Positions 8,805 to 17,934 of a stretch of 64,000 nt of DNA are shown here, in pieces. Within the stretch, counting starts at the first letter, position 1; every line of letters begins with the position of its first letter. Origin of the DNA: Pseudomonas sp. (GTDB lineage: Bacteria > Pseudomonadota > Gammaproteobacteria > Pseudomonadales > Pseudomonadaceae); NCBI RefSeq assembly GCF_017744435.1, contig NZ_JAGIBG010000028.1, forward strand, positions 60,471 to 124,470, in the 5' to 3' direction. Below the pieces are notes generated by a model, which was not told where the DNA came from, did not search any database, and saw only the letters and a list, made by a program, of their open reading frames with translations. The position numbers and the translations under genes are program-made.

Positions 8805-9380
8805 ATGCCTGACACCCTGCCCGCCTGCTCCGTTCTGATCCTTGCCGGTGGTCGCGGCCAGCGCATGGGCGGGCGTGACAAAGGCCTGCTGGAATGGCGC
8901 GGCGAGCCCTTGGTCGCGCATATCCACCGCATCGTACGGCCGCTCACTGATGACCTGGTGATTTCCTGCAACCGCAATCAGCAGACGTATGCCGTGTATG
9001 CCGACCAACTGGTGGGCGATGCCGAGGTGGACTTCCCCGGGCCGCTGGCCGGGGTGATTGCCGGGTTGAAGGAGGCGAAGCATGACTGGGTGGTGGTGCT
9101 GGCCTGTGATGCGCCGCTGGTTGACCGGGATCTGCTCGATGCGCTGCGGCAACTGGCGGTGACCAGCGGCAGTGCCGCAATGGTGCGCCAGGGCGGCTAT
9201 TGGCAGCCGATGTTCAGTGTCTTGCCGCGCACGGTGCTGCCAGTGCTGGAGCAGGCCTGGGCGGCGGGTGAGCGGAGTTTGCAGAAGGCTTTGTTGCGGG
9301 AGGCGGTGCGGGGGATTGAATGTGCCGATGATGATCGCAGGTTGAGTAACTTCAATAGTCCGGAGTTGCTGCAAGGCTGA
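8805..9380 (+). CDS. mobA: Molybdenum cofactor guanylyltransferase
   Basis: A 191-residue MobA transfers GMP to molybdopterin to form the guanine dinucleotide cofactor. The nucleotide-binding signature ILAGGRGQRMGG plus DKGLL lies at about residues 10-30, and LACDAPLV and DFPGPLAG are both typical. The ATG at 8805 gives the normal family N-terminus, but it directly follows a terminator and has no Shine-Dalgarno sequence. A TTG at 8760 would extend it through the terminator hairpin and is less likely. REP repeats follow the gene. Confidence 0.9.
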   Translation: MPDTLPACSVLILAGGRGQRMGGRDKGLLEWRGEPLVAHIHRIVRPLTDDLVISCNRNQQTYAVYADQLVGDAEVDFPGPLAGVIAGLKEAKHDWVVVLACDAPLVDRDLLDALRQLAVTSGSAAMVRQGGYWQPMFSVLPRTVLPVLEQAWAAGERSLQKALLREAVRGIECADDDRRLSNFNSPELLQG

Positions 9381-9384
9381 ATTC

Positions 9385-9508
9385 TGTTTCGCCTGTTCCG
9401 GCCTCTTCGCGGGCACGCCCGCTCCCACAGGATCTGCGCATTATTCGAGGTATGCACTGTACCTGTGGGAGCGGGCGTGCCCGCGAAGAGGCCGGAACAG
9501 GCGAAACA
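9385..9508. repeat. REP-type inverted repeat with 46-bp perfect arms
   Basis: Arms at 9385-9430 and 9463-9508 are exactly complementary, including the REP core (GGCCTCTTCGCGGGCACGCC) and flanking TGTTTCGCCTGTTCC. The element separates mobA from the convergent acyl-CoA synthetase gene, whose stop codon begins at 9509. It may act as a bidirectional transcription end. Confidence 0.9.
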
Positions 9509-11182
<1,674 letters not shown>

Positions 11183-11215
11183 GGGCGCTCTCTTGTTGTT
11201 CTTGTGTTGTCTGAA

Positions 11216-11293
11216 CCGGCCTCTTCGCGGGCAAGCCCGCTCCTACAGGGGGTAGTCGATCTCCTGGAGGAGCGGGCTTGCCCGCGAAGAGGT
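11216..11293. repeat. REP-type inverted repeat
   Basis: Arms of the CCTCTTCGCGGGCAAGCCCG type enclose about 20 bases, between the qhpB stop and the acyl-CoA synthetase start. It may partly separate expression of the two genes. Confidence 0.85.
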
Positions 11294-11303
11294 CAACACC
11301 GAT

Positions 11304-12425
11304 CTAACGGATGAACACCTGCGGCGTGGTGGTGGACATGTCACCGCCCGGCAGCTTGATATTCTTCACCTTCTCCAGGGTGTCCGGGTTGAACACCGCC
11401 AGGTCGTTGAAGGTGCCGCCCAGGTACAACTTGTCGCCCTTCTTGTCGAAGGTCACGCAGTAATAGGTGTGCTCCAGATTAGCCGCCTTGATCAGCTTGC
11501 GCTGCTTGATGTCGTACTTGGCCAGGCGGTTGAGCACGCCGTAGATCTGGTTCGGATCCTTCGGCGAGCGCAGGCCGGTGAAGTAGATCTCGGTCAGGTC
11601 GGCGAATTCCTGGGTATGGGCCTTGCCGGTCTTGAGGTCGATGCTCAGGTAGCCATACAGCGGCTGCGCCTCGTTCGGGTCCTGCTTGGCGTCCTTGAAC
11701 TTGGCGATGGTGTAGAGCATCGAGAACTCGTGGCGCGGGCTCTGGTGCGGCCAGAAGTACAGCACGTCCGGGGCGCTGTAGCCTTTACGGTTCCAGGTGC
11801 GCAGCGGCAAGGCCACGGTGTAGTTGCCGGTCTTCACGTCCATCTTGTAGATGTCCGGCCCGACGAAGAACAGGCTGCCATCATCGGCGGCGCGCATCAG
11901 GTAGACCTGGCGCGGCATCGGGAAGGTGCGCACCGGCTTGGCTTCCAGGCCATCGGCTGTCTTGTACACCTCCAGGCGCGGTGGCTTGACCACGTAGTGG
12001 TCGTTCAGGCGCTGGGTCGGGTTGACCGTCGCGTACACCTCCTTGCCATCCGGGCTCAGGGCGAACGAGTACATCGACATGCCGGTTTCGCCGGGCACGC
12101 TGGACAGGTTGGCGTGGAAGGTGGTCTTGCAGGTGTCCAGGTCGATGCCGTAGATGTCGGCATAGTGGTTGTTGAGCACGTAGGCGGTGCGGTTGTCCGG
12201 CGCCATCAGCGCGGTGCCGGGGCCGAACTTGTCGGGCATCTGGCAGCTCTTGAACAGCGTGTCGCTGGCCACGTCGATGACGTGCAGGTTGTTCGGGTAG
12301 TTGGTGGTGATCAGGTATTCCTGGCCAGCCTTGAGGGCCGGCCCGGCATCATCGGCCTGTGCCGCCCAGGCGCAGGCCGTGGCGGCGATGGTCAGCGCGA
12401 GTTGCGCGCAGCGTCCAGCTTTCAT
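11304..12425 (-). CDS. qhpB: Quinohemoprotein amine dehydrogenase beta subunit
   Basis: The 373-residue precursor has a signal peptide (MKAGRC to AQA, about 25 residues) and a repetitive beta-propeller body, for example NNLHVIDVASD, TAYVLNN, DGKEVYATVNP and GDKLYLGGTFNDLAVF. The beta subunit of this periplasmic enzyme is a seven-bladed propeller that helps form the active site around the small quinone-bearing subunit. The ATG at 12425 was chosen for its AAGGGGA ribosome site; longer frames run into qhpC. It is the last gene of qhpA-D-C-B, 32 bases after qhpC. Confidence 0.9.
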   Translation of the reverse strand: MKAGRCAQLALTIAATACAWAAQADDAGPALKAGQEYLITTNYPNNLHVIDVASDTLFKSCQMPDKFGPGTALMAPDNRTAYVLNNHYADIYGIDLDTCKTTFHANLSSVPGETGMSMYSFALSPDGKEVYATVNPTQRLNDHYVVKPPRLEVYKTADGLEAKPVRTFPMPRQVYLMRAADDGSLFFVGPDIYKMDVKTGNYTVALPLRTWNRKGYSAPDVLYFWPHQSPRHEFSMLYTIAKFKDAKQDPNEAQPLYGYLSIDLKTGKAHTQEFADLTEIYFTGLRSPKDPNQIYGVLNRLAKYDIKQRKLIKAANLEHTYYCVTFDKKGDKLYLGGTFNDLAVFNPDTLEKVKNIKLPGGDMSTTTPQVFIR

Positions 12426-12457
12426 GCGGTTTCCCCTTGTCATTCTTGTTGGGCCGG

Positions 12458-12781
12458 TCACTTGTCTTTCGGGAACACGGTGCCGAGGTTGCGCCAGTCT
12501 TCCTGGGAGTTGTTCGCCTGGGCGTTCCAGTCCTGGTAGGTGCTCATCATGTCCGGCACCTGGGCCGGCCACCAGCAAGGGTCGGAACAGCCATAGAGGT
12601 CGGCTTCCATCGGCTGGCACAGCGAGCTGACGCCGCCAAAGGCGTCCACTTCCCAGCCTGGGTCGGTGGTGGCGGTGCAGCCAGCCACCGCGCTCATGGC
12701 CATGACTTCTTCGACGCGGTCTTCGGCGGCGGCCTGCTCGAGGATGCGCGCCTTGTTGTTCAGGGGCTTCAAGTGCTTCAT
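12458..12781 (-). CDS. qhpC: Quinohemoprotein amine dehydrogenase gamma subunit (CTQ-bearing)
   Basis: The 107-residue precursor has a 28-residue leader without a Sec signal, then a 79-residue mature subunit. With mature numbering starting at residue 29, every residue known in the P. putida enzyme is present: Cys37 and Trp43 for the cysteine tryptophylquinone (precursor C65 and W71), and the thioether pairs Cys7-Glu16, Cys27-Asp33 and Cys41-Asp49 (C35-E44, C55-D61, C69-D77). This subunit carries the catalytic quinone. QhpD makes the crosslinks, QhpG modifies the tryptophan, QhpE removes the leader and QhpF is the likely exporter, all encoded in this window. Confidence 0.96.
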   Translation of the reverse strand: MKHLKPLNNKARILEQAAAEDRVEEVMAMSAVAGCTATTDPGWEVDAFGGVSSLCQPMEADLYGCSDPCWWPAQVPDMMSTYQDWNAQANNSQEDWRNLGTVFPKDK

Positions 12782-12782
12782 G

Positions 12783-14213
12783 TCAGTGCGCCTTCCGCGG
12801 GGTGATGTAGCGGTCGATGAAGGCCGGGTTGGCGGCCATGATGCGGCTGTAGACTTCGATGCCGAAGTCGACCCAATCGCGCATCAACTCGCAGTAGTGG
12901 TAGGTCGGGTGCTGCGGGTCGCCGTAGCGGGCGTAGCTCTCGTGGTAGCAGCCGCCAGAGCACAGGTTGCGAATGCGGCAGCTGTCGCAGCCGGTGTTGC
13001 TGCGGTCCAGGCGCTGCGACAGGAAGTCGTTGAGCTGCGCCTGCTTCACGCCCTGGTGCACGTTGCCGAAGGTCGGCAGGCTGGAGCCGGTGAAGCGGTG
13101 GCACAGGTTCAGCTCGCCCTCGTGGTCCACGGCCAGCATCTTCAGCCCGGCACCGCAAGGCAGGGCCTTCTTGTGGCCTTCGTGGATGTCGGTGATCAGC
13201 TGGTGCAGGTTGGAGAAGCCAATGTTGCGGTGCTCCAGCGCCGCTTCCAGGTACTTGCGACCCAGCGCCTTCATGTTGGCGAACACCTGCACCAGCTCTT
13301 CGCCGGTGAGGTTGAAGTCGGCCATGTCGCCGGAGGTGACCGGGGCAAAGCCGACTTCGGCGAAGCCCATTTCATTGAACAGGTGGTTCCAGATGGTCTC
13401 GACGTCGGTGATGCCACGGGTCAGCGTCACCCGCGCGCCCACCGGGCGGCTGGTATAGCGCGACAGCAGCAGGTCGGCCTTGCGCCGCACCACGTCATAA
13501 GTGCCCTGCCCGCCCACGGTGATACGGTTGCGGTCGTGCACGGTCTTCGGGCCGTCGATGCTGATCGACAGGCCGAAGCGGTGGGCGTTGAGCCAGTCGA
13601 TGATCTCTTCGGTGAGCAGGGTCGCGTTGGTGGTCATGATGAATTCCACCTGCTTGCCGGCTTCGGCGAAGCGCCGCTCGCAGTAGGCGACCATGTGCTC
13701 GATCAGCGGCCGGTTGGACAGCGGCTCGCCGCCGAAGAACACCACGCTGTAGCGTTCCTCGTTGGGCGATTCCTTGAGCAGCATCTCCACCGAGGCTTCG
13801 GCGGTGGCGGTGCTCATCTTCTTGCCGGCGGACGGTTTGTCCAGGTCTTCCTTGTAGCAGTAGGTGCAGCTGAGGTTGCAGCCGGTGTTGACGTTGAGCA
13901 CCACGGTGTTCAGCGCCGTGCGCTCGACCTGCTTGAGGGCGATTTCCGGGGTCAGCGGCGAACCGTCGCTGACCAGCTCCAGCGCGATCAGCTCGCGCAG
14001 GGTGTCCTGGATATCGTCGCCGGCAAACTGCTGGCCAAGGCGCTGCATCAGCTCCTCGGCCGAGCAGCCTTGTTGGCGCAGGGTGTCGATGATGCCGCCG
14101 GTCACCGCGTCGGCGGTGAACAGCGAACTGCTGGGGATATGGAACAGCATGCGGTCGGCATCGACCTGCACTTCGTGCAGGTTGCGTTCGACCAGGTTCA
14201 GTAGCGCGCCCAT
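12783..14213 (-). CDS. qhpD: Radical SAM/SPASM thioether-forming peptide maturase
   Basis: The 476-residue enzyme contains the radical SAM cluster motif CNLSCTYC (about residues 110-117) and C-terminal SPASM-type cysteines (CGAGLK, then CDSC, LCSGGC). It forms the three Cys-to-Asp/Glu thioether bonds inside the gamma subunit QhpC in the cytoplasm. The N-terminal about 90 residues are the peptide-recognition part, with hydrophobic beta segments (VDADRMLFHIPSS). The qhpC start follows its stop by one base, so enzyme and peptide substrate are co-translated. Confidence 0.94.
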   Translation of the reverse strand: MGALLNLVERNLHEVQVDADRMLFHIPSSSLFTADAVTGGIIDTLRQQGCSAEELMQRLGQQFAGDDIQDTLRELIALELVSDGSPLTPEIALKQVERTALNTVVLNVNTGCNLSCTYCYKEDLDKPSAGKKMSTATAEASVEMLLKESPNEERYSVVFFGGEPLSNRPLIEHMVAYCERRFAEAGKQVEFIMTTNATLLTEEIIDWLNAHRFGLSISIDGPKTVHDRNRITVGGQGTYDVVRRKADLLLSRYTSRPVGARVTLTRGITDVETIWNHLFNEMGFAEVGFAPVTSGDMADFNLTGEELVQVFANMKALGRKYLEAALEHRNIGFSNLHQLITDIHEGHKKALPCGAGLKMLAVDHEGELNLCHRFTGSSLPTFGNVHQGVKQAQLNDFLSQRLDRSNTGCDSCRIRNLCSGGCYHESYARYGDPQHPTYHYCELMRDWVDFGIEVYSRIMAANPAFIDRYITPRKAH

Positions 14214-14262
14214 GGCGACCTCCCGATAATCGATCCGTTGGAAAAACCGTTGTGCCCTGCCC

Positions 14263-15828
14263 TTACGGCAGCGGCGGGTTGTTCCAGCGTTGCACCGCGA
14301 CGATCATGTGGCCCTCGCCCTTCTGGCCGCCATCGGCCAGCGTAGCGATGACCTTCAGGTTACCGGCGTTGTTGGTGCCCATCTTGCGCGCCGGGTTAGG
14401 GCCTGCGCCGCCGGGCACGAACACGCCGTCGGGCTGCATCTGCCCGGCGAACTTGACGTCCTCGTCCTCGCCGGCACGCTCGTTGAACGGTTCGACCGCC
14501 CAGGTGGCTGGCAGGTAACCGATACGCAATGGCTGGCCATTGGCGTCCTTACCCCAGGCTTCGGCTTCGAAACGGCCCTGGACCTTGGGCACCGAGGCAC
14601 CGTTCTCGCCGATACGGGCGATGGAGAACGCCGGCACCACCTTCACTTCCTCGACTTTGTCGTAGACCGCCAGGTTGACGCCCTTGAGCTCACCCACCGC
14701 CACGTCGCGCTGGCCAGGCTTGGCATCGGCCGCAGCGCGGGCCTTCACCCGCACCAGGGTCGGGGTCTGTTCCAGCACCTCGGTCACCTCCACGCCAGCC
14801 CCCAGATCAGGCTTGCCGGCCAGGTCGGTGCCAACCAGGGTGATCTCGCTCTCGCCACCGGCCTTGATAAACGCCGGCTGCACCGCCAGCAGGCGGGCCT
14901 TGCCTGCTTTTGCAGCGGTGAAGTCCAGGCCGCGCTCATCGTGATCGGCCTCGAACATGCGGCCTTTCATCTCGCCGTCCAGCGCAGCGAAGACCTGGCG
15001 CAGGTTGCTGTCGCCGACCTTGACGTTGCCGCGCCACTCATAGCCGTTGTAGAGCATCGCCGAGCCACTGCCGTTGAACGGCGTGCCGTCGGCGTAGCTG
15101 CCTTTGACCTCGACCTTGAAGGTGTCGCCCTGGTCGGCAACTACCGTCATCACCCCACGCACATCACCCTTGGCCAGCATGTGGCCGCTGAACGCCCATT
15201 GCCCCGGCAGCGCGTCGGCGGTCGGCTTGGCCTTCTGCCAGGCGGCCCAGGCCGGGCTGTCCAGCGGGAAGCGCTTGGCCAGGTCCGGTACCACTTGCTT
15301 GAGGGCGATTTCCAGCCAGTCGCGGTCACGCGCCTGGGCCTGGTATTCGAGGGACGGCCACTGGCCGAGGTGGAAGTTGATCAGGTGTTCCCATTCCTGC
15401 GCCGGGCGTCGCTGCAGGGCGACACGGGCACCGGAGTGGCAGCGGCCACAGGTTTCGCTGAGCTGGGTGTCGAAGTGTTCGACGGTGTTGAGCCGACGTT
15501 CCATGGCGTAGCGCACGCCATCGGTCTCGCTCGGCGCCAGGCCCTGCTTGTCGGCCAGGTACTTGACCAGGGTACGACGGTCGTCGTCGCTGATCTGCAG
15601 GCCATGCATGACCTGCATGCGGGCGATGCTCATCAGCCAGCCTTCCGGGGTCTTGCGCTGGTGGCTGATGCGGCTGTAGGTATCGTTGCCCTCGGGGATA
15701 TGGCACCCCATGCACTTGTTCTGCAACAGGCTCGGGCCCTGCTCGGCCGCCATGGCCTGGGTGCCCAGCAGTGCGGCGGCGACCAGCGCCAGTTTGCCCG
15801 CATGCCGCCGGAGTCGAGTCGTCTTCAA
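14263..15828 (-). CDS. qhpA: Quinohemoprotein amine dehydrogenase alpha subunit (dihaem cytochrome c)
   Basis: I place the start at a TTG (15828) preceded by GGAGGT at six bases. This gives a 521-residue precursor with a clean signal peptide (LALVAAALLGTQAMA). Upstream ATGs would add about 34 residues with no signal-peptide logic. Two haem-binding motifs, CMGCH and CGRCH, lie in the first 170 residues, followed by beta-rich domains (for example KPDLGAGVEVTEVLEQ). Periplasmic electrons from the CTQ quinone pass through these haems to an external acceptor such as azurin or cytochrome c. A weak sigma-54-like promoter lies 77 bases upstream. Confidence 0.92.
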   Translation of the reverse strand: MKTTRLRRHAGKLALVAAALLGTQAMAAEQGPSLLQNKCMGCHIPEGNDTYSRISHQRKTPEGWLMSIARMQVMHGLQISDDDRRTLVKYLADKQGLAPSETDGVRYAMERRLNTVEHFDTQLSETCGRCHSGARVALQRRPAQEWEHLINFHLGQWPSLEYQAQARDRDWLEIALKQVVPDLAKRFPLDSPAWAAWQKAKPTADALPGQWAFSGHMLAKGDVRGVMTVVADQGDTFKVEVKGSYADGTPFNGSGSAMLYNGYEWRGNVKVGDSNLRQVFAALDGEMKGRMFEADHDERGLDFTAAKAGKARLLAVQPAFIKAGGESEITLVGTDLAGKPDLGAGVEVTEVLEQTPTLVRVKARAAADAKPGQRDVAVGELKGVNLAVYDKVEEVKVVPAFSIARIGENGASVPKVQGRFEAEAWGKDANGQPLRIGYLPATWAVEPFNERAGEDEDVKFAGQMQPDGVFVPGGAGPNPARKMGTNNAGNLKVIATLADGGQKGEGHMIVAVQRWNNPPLP

Positions 15829-15904
15829 GGTCAGACCTCCACGGTTGTTGTTCTTATCGTTCTTGCATGCCTTGGTACAGCCGGTGTGCATGTGACGGTT
15901 GTGA

Positions 15905-15921
15905 TACAGAAACTGTGCCAA
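15905..15921 (-). promoter_or_regulatory. Candidate sigma-54 promoter of qhpA
   Basis: On the minus strand the sequence reads TTGGCACAGTTTCTGTA. The -24 element TTGGCAC is perfect; the -12 element has G at the right spacing (GG-N10-G) but T instead of C. It lies 77 bases before the qhpA start. Confidence 0.5.
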
Positions 15922-16018
15922 GTGGGGCAAAGGCGTTGTATTTCAGGCTTTTAGCTCCTCCATCCAGCTATGTGGCCCTGCTGGCCAAGTGGTCGGAGCG
16001 TGCCATTTCGCGACAAGG

Positions 16019-16035
16019 TGTTTCATCCTGAGACA
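16019..16035. promoter_or_regulatory. Imperfect palindrome TGTTTCA-N3-TGAGACA, candidate activator site
   Basis: The half-sites TGTTTCA and TGTCTCA (reverse strand) differ by one base and are separated by three bases. The site is about 108 bases upstream of the qhpA -24 element, a normal distance for a sigma-54 enhancer site. The linked activator at 21616-23529 is the obvious candidate to bind it. Confidence 0.4.
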
Positions 16036-16050
16036 GGGCCTGCTGCGCAG

Positions 16051-16147
16051 GCCATCGCAGGCAAGCCAGCTCCCACAGAAATCGCGCAGAGCCCGAGTTC
16101 AACGCTGTACCTGTGGGAGCGGGTTCACCCGCGAAGAGGCCGGCACA
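16051..16147. repeat. Degenerate REP-type inverted repeat
   Basis: The right half (CTGTGGGAGCGGGTTCACCC, then CGCGAAGAGGCCGG) is a good REP; the left half (GCAAGCCAGCTCCCACAG) is shortened and diverged. Confidence 0.7.
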
Positions 16148-16152
16148 GCCAC

Positions 16153-16180
16153 TGTTTCATCACCGTCTCACACCGTCTCA
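16153..16180. promoter_or_regulatory. Cluster of TGTTTCA/CGTCTCA half-sites
   Basis: TGTTTCA at 16153 is followed by CGTCTCA at 16164 and 16174, a ten-base direct spacing. They resemble the half-sites of the palindrome at 16019 and lie about 100 bases upstream of the aldehyde dehydrogenase -24/-12 promoter. Confidence 0.35.
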
Positions 16181-16265
16181 ATGTGCAACAGCGCAGCCAT
16201 GCAATCCCAACCTTGCACCTCGGCAAAACCCAGGCAGTTCAGCACTTTGCAGCCATCGGGCAACC

Positions 16266-16281
16266 TTGGCACGGCCATTGC
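16266..16281 (+). promoter_or_regulatory. Sigma-54 promoter of the aldehyde dehydrogenase gene
   Basis: TTGGCACGGCCATTGC matches the -24/-12 consensus (TTGGCACG-N4-TTGC, GG-N10-GC) at every conserved base. It ends 41 bases before the ATG at 16322. Confidence 0.88.
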
Positions 16282-16321
16282 GCCAGTGCCCGTCACATCC
16301 AATGACAAGAGGCACAGCCCC

Positions 16322-17815
16322 ATGCTTTCCGACCTGCCCATCCTGCCCGCCACCCGCGCCTTCCTCGAACGCAAGCTGAAGATGCGCATCGGTGCCGACT
16401 GGCAGGACGCCGCCAGTGGCCGCACCCTGTCGTTCCGCAACCCGGCCACCGGTGAAATCCTCGGTGAAGTGCCCGCCGCCGAGCAGGAAGACGTCGACCG
16501 CGCCGTGCGCGCCGCGCGCCAGGCCTTCGACGACTCGCCGTGGAGCCGTGTGCGCCCCCGCGAGCGGCAGAACCTGCTGTGGCGCCTGGCCGACCTGATG
16601 GAGCGCGACGCGCAGCAGTTGGCCGAGCTGGAATGCCTGAACAACGGCAAGAGCGCTGTCGTGGCCAAGGTCATGGACGTGCAGCTGGCCATCGACTTCC
16701 TGCGCTACATGGCCGGCTGGGCCACCAAGATCGAGGGTAGCACCGTCGAAGCGTCCATGCCGTTGATGCCCAACGACCAGTTCCATGGCTTCGTGCGCCG
16801 CGAAGCCGTGGGTGTGGTCGGCGCCATCGTCGCCTGGAACTTCCCGCTGCTGCTGGCCTGCTGGAAGCTCGGCCCGGCCCTGGCCACCGGCTGCACCGTG
16901 GTGCTCAAGCCGGCCGACGAAACCCCGCTGACCGCGCTCAAGCTAGCCGAGCTGGTGGACGAGGCAGGCTACCCGGCCGGGGTATTCAACGTGATCACCG
17001 GCACCGGCCTGAACGCCGGCGCCGCGCTGAGCCGCCACCCGGGCGTGGACAAGCTGACCTTCACCGGCTCCACCGAAGTGGGCAAGCTGATCGGCAAGGC
17101 GGCCATGGACAACATGACCCGCGTCACCCTGGAGCTCGGCGGCAAGTCACCCACCATCGTCATGCCCGACGCCAACCTGCAGGAAGCCGCCGCCGGCGCC
17201 GCCACGGCGATCTTCTTCAACCAGGGCCAGGTGTGCTGCGCAGGCTCGCGCCTGTACGTGCACCGCAAGCACTTCGACAACGTGGTGGCCGACATCGCCG
17301 GCATCGCCAACGGCATGAAGCTCGGCAGCGGCCTGGACCCGGCAGTGCAGATGGGCCCGCTGATCTCGGCCAAGCAGCAGGACCGGGTGACCGGCTACAT
17401 CGAGCTGGGCCGCGAGCTGGGCGCGACCATCGCCTGTGGCGGTGAAGGGTTCGGCCCGGGTTACTTCGTCAAGCCGACGGTGATCGTCGACGTCGATCAG
17501 CGCCATCGCCTGGTGCAGGAAGAGATCTTCGGGCCGGTGCTGGTGGCAATGCCGTTCGACGACATCGACGAAGTGATCGGCATGGCCAACGACAACCCCT
17601 ATGGCCTGGGCGCAAGCATCTGGTCCAACGACCTGGCTGCGGTGCACCGGATGATTCCGCGGATCAAGTCGGGGTCGGTGTGGGTCAACTGCCACAGCGC
17701 GCTGGACCCAGCGCTGCCGTTCGGCGGCTACAAGATGTCCGGTGTCGGGCGTGAGATGGGGGCTGCGGCCATCGAGCATTACACCGAGCTCAAGTCGGTT
17801 TTGATCAAGCTCTGA
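16322..17815 (+). CDS. NAD(P)-dependent aldehyde dehydrogenase
   Basis: The 497-residue protein has the normal family length from the ATG at 16322; in-frame upstream ATGs lie above the sigma-54 promoter and cannot be used. Typical motifs are GAIVAWNFPLLL, FTGSTEVG, catalytic Glu in VTLELGGKSP (about residue 268) and catalytic Cys in GQVCCAGSR (about 302), then EEIFGPV. It should oxidise the aldehyde released when the periplasmic amine dehydrogenase deaminates primary amines. The divergent arrangement with qhpA and the shared type of promoter support co-regulation. Aromatic versus aliphatic aldehyde preference cannot be told. Confidence 0.92.
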   Translation: MLSDLPILPATRAFLERKLKMRIGADWQDAASGRTLSFRNPATGEILGEVPAAEQEDVDRAVRAARQAFDDSPWSRVRPRERQNLLWRLADLMERDAQQLAELECLNNGKSAVVAKVMDVQLAIDFLRYMAGWATKIEGSTVEASMPLMPNDQFHGFVRREAVGVVGAIVAWNFPLLLACWKLGPALATGCTVVLKPADETPLTALKLAELVDEAGYPAGVFNVITGTGLNAGAALSRHPGVDKLTFTGSTEVGKLIGKAAMDNMTRVTLELGGKSPTIVMPDANLQEAAAGAATAIFFNQGQVCCAGSRLYVHRKHFDNVVADIAGIANGMKLGSGLDPAVQMGPLISAKQQDRVTGYIELGRELGATIACGGEGFGPGYFVKPTVIVDVDQRHRLVQEEIFGPVLVAMPFDDIDEVIGMANDNPYGLGASIWSNDLAAVHRMIPRIKSGSVWVNCHSALDPALPFGGYKMSGVGREMGAAAIEHYTELKSVLIKL

Positions 17816-17825
17816 CAGTCACCCT

Positions 17826-17928
17826 GGGGCTGCTTTGCAGCCCTTTCGCGACACAAGGCCACTCCCACGAGGAATGCGATCCCCTGTGGGAGCGGCCTTG
17901 TGTCGCGAAAGGGCCGCAGAGCGGCCCC
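17826..17928. repeat. REP-type inverted repeat, second family
   Basis: Arms of the CCCTTTCGCGACACAAGGCC type, with outer GGGGCTGC/GCGGCCCC, lie between the convergent aldehyde dehydrogenase and qhpG genes. The core differs from the CTCTTCGCGGGC family elsewhere in the window. Confidence 0.85.
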
Positions 17929-17934
17929 ACGATC

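Larger units (their letters stand above)
15829..16321. other. Divergent control region between qhpA and the aldehyde dehydrogenase gene
   Basis: This 493-base gene-free stretch holds a probable sigma-54 promoter for each flanking gene, a palindrome and a half-site cluster that could bind the activator, and a degenerate REP pair. Reading frames extended into it (from 15989 or beyond 15828) are not credible genes. Confidence 0.7.

Noticed and set aside
9385..9508. CRISPR-like or attachment-site interpretation of repeated palindromes
   Set aside because: The repeats are scattered single REP pairs with unique surroundings; no direct-repeat/spacer array and no cas genes.
14290..15954. A 554-codon plus-strand frame opposite qhpA
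   Set aside because: Antisense to a dihaem protein with CxxCH motifs and a signal peptide; no recognisable domain.
15989..16321. N-terminal extension of the aldehyde dehydrogenase frame
   Set aside because: It runs through a REP and the sigma-54 promoter; normal family length begins at 16322.
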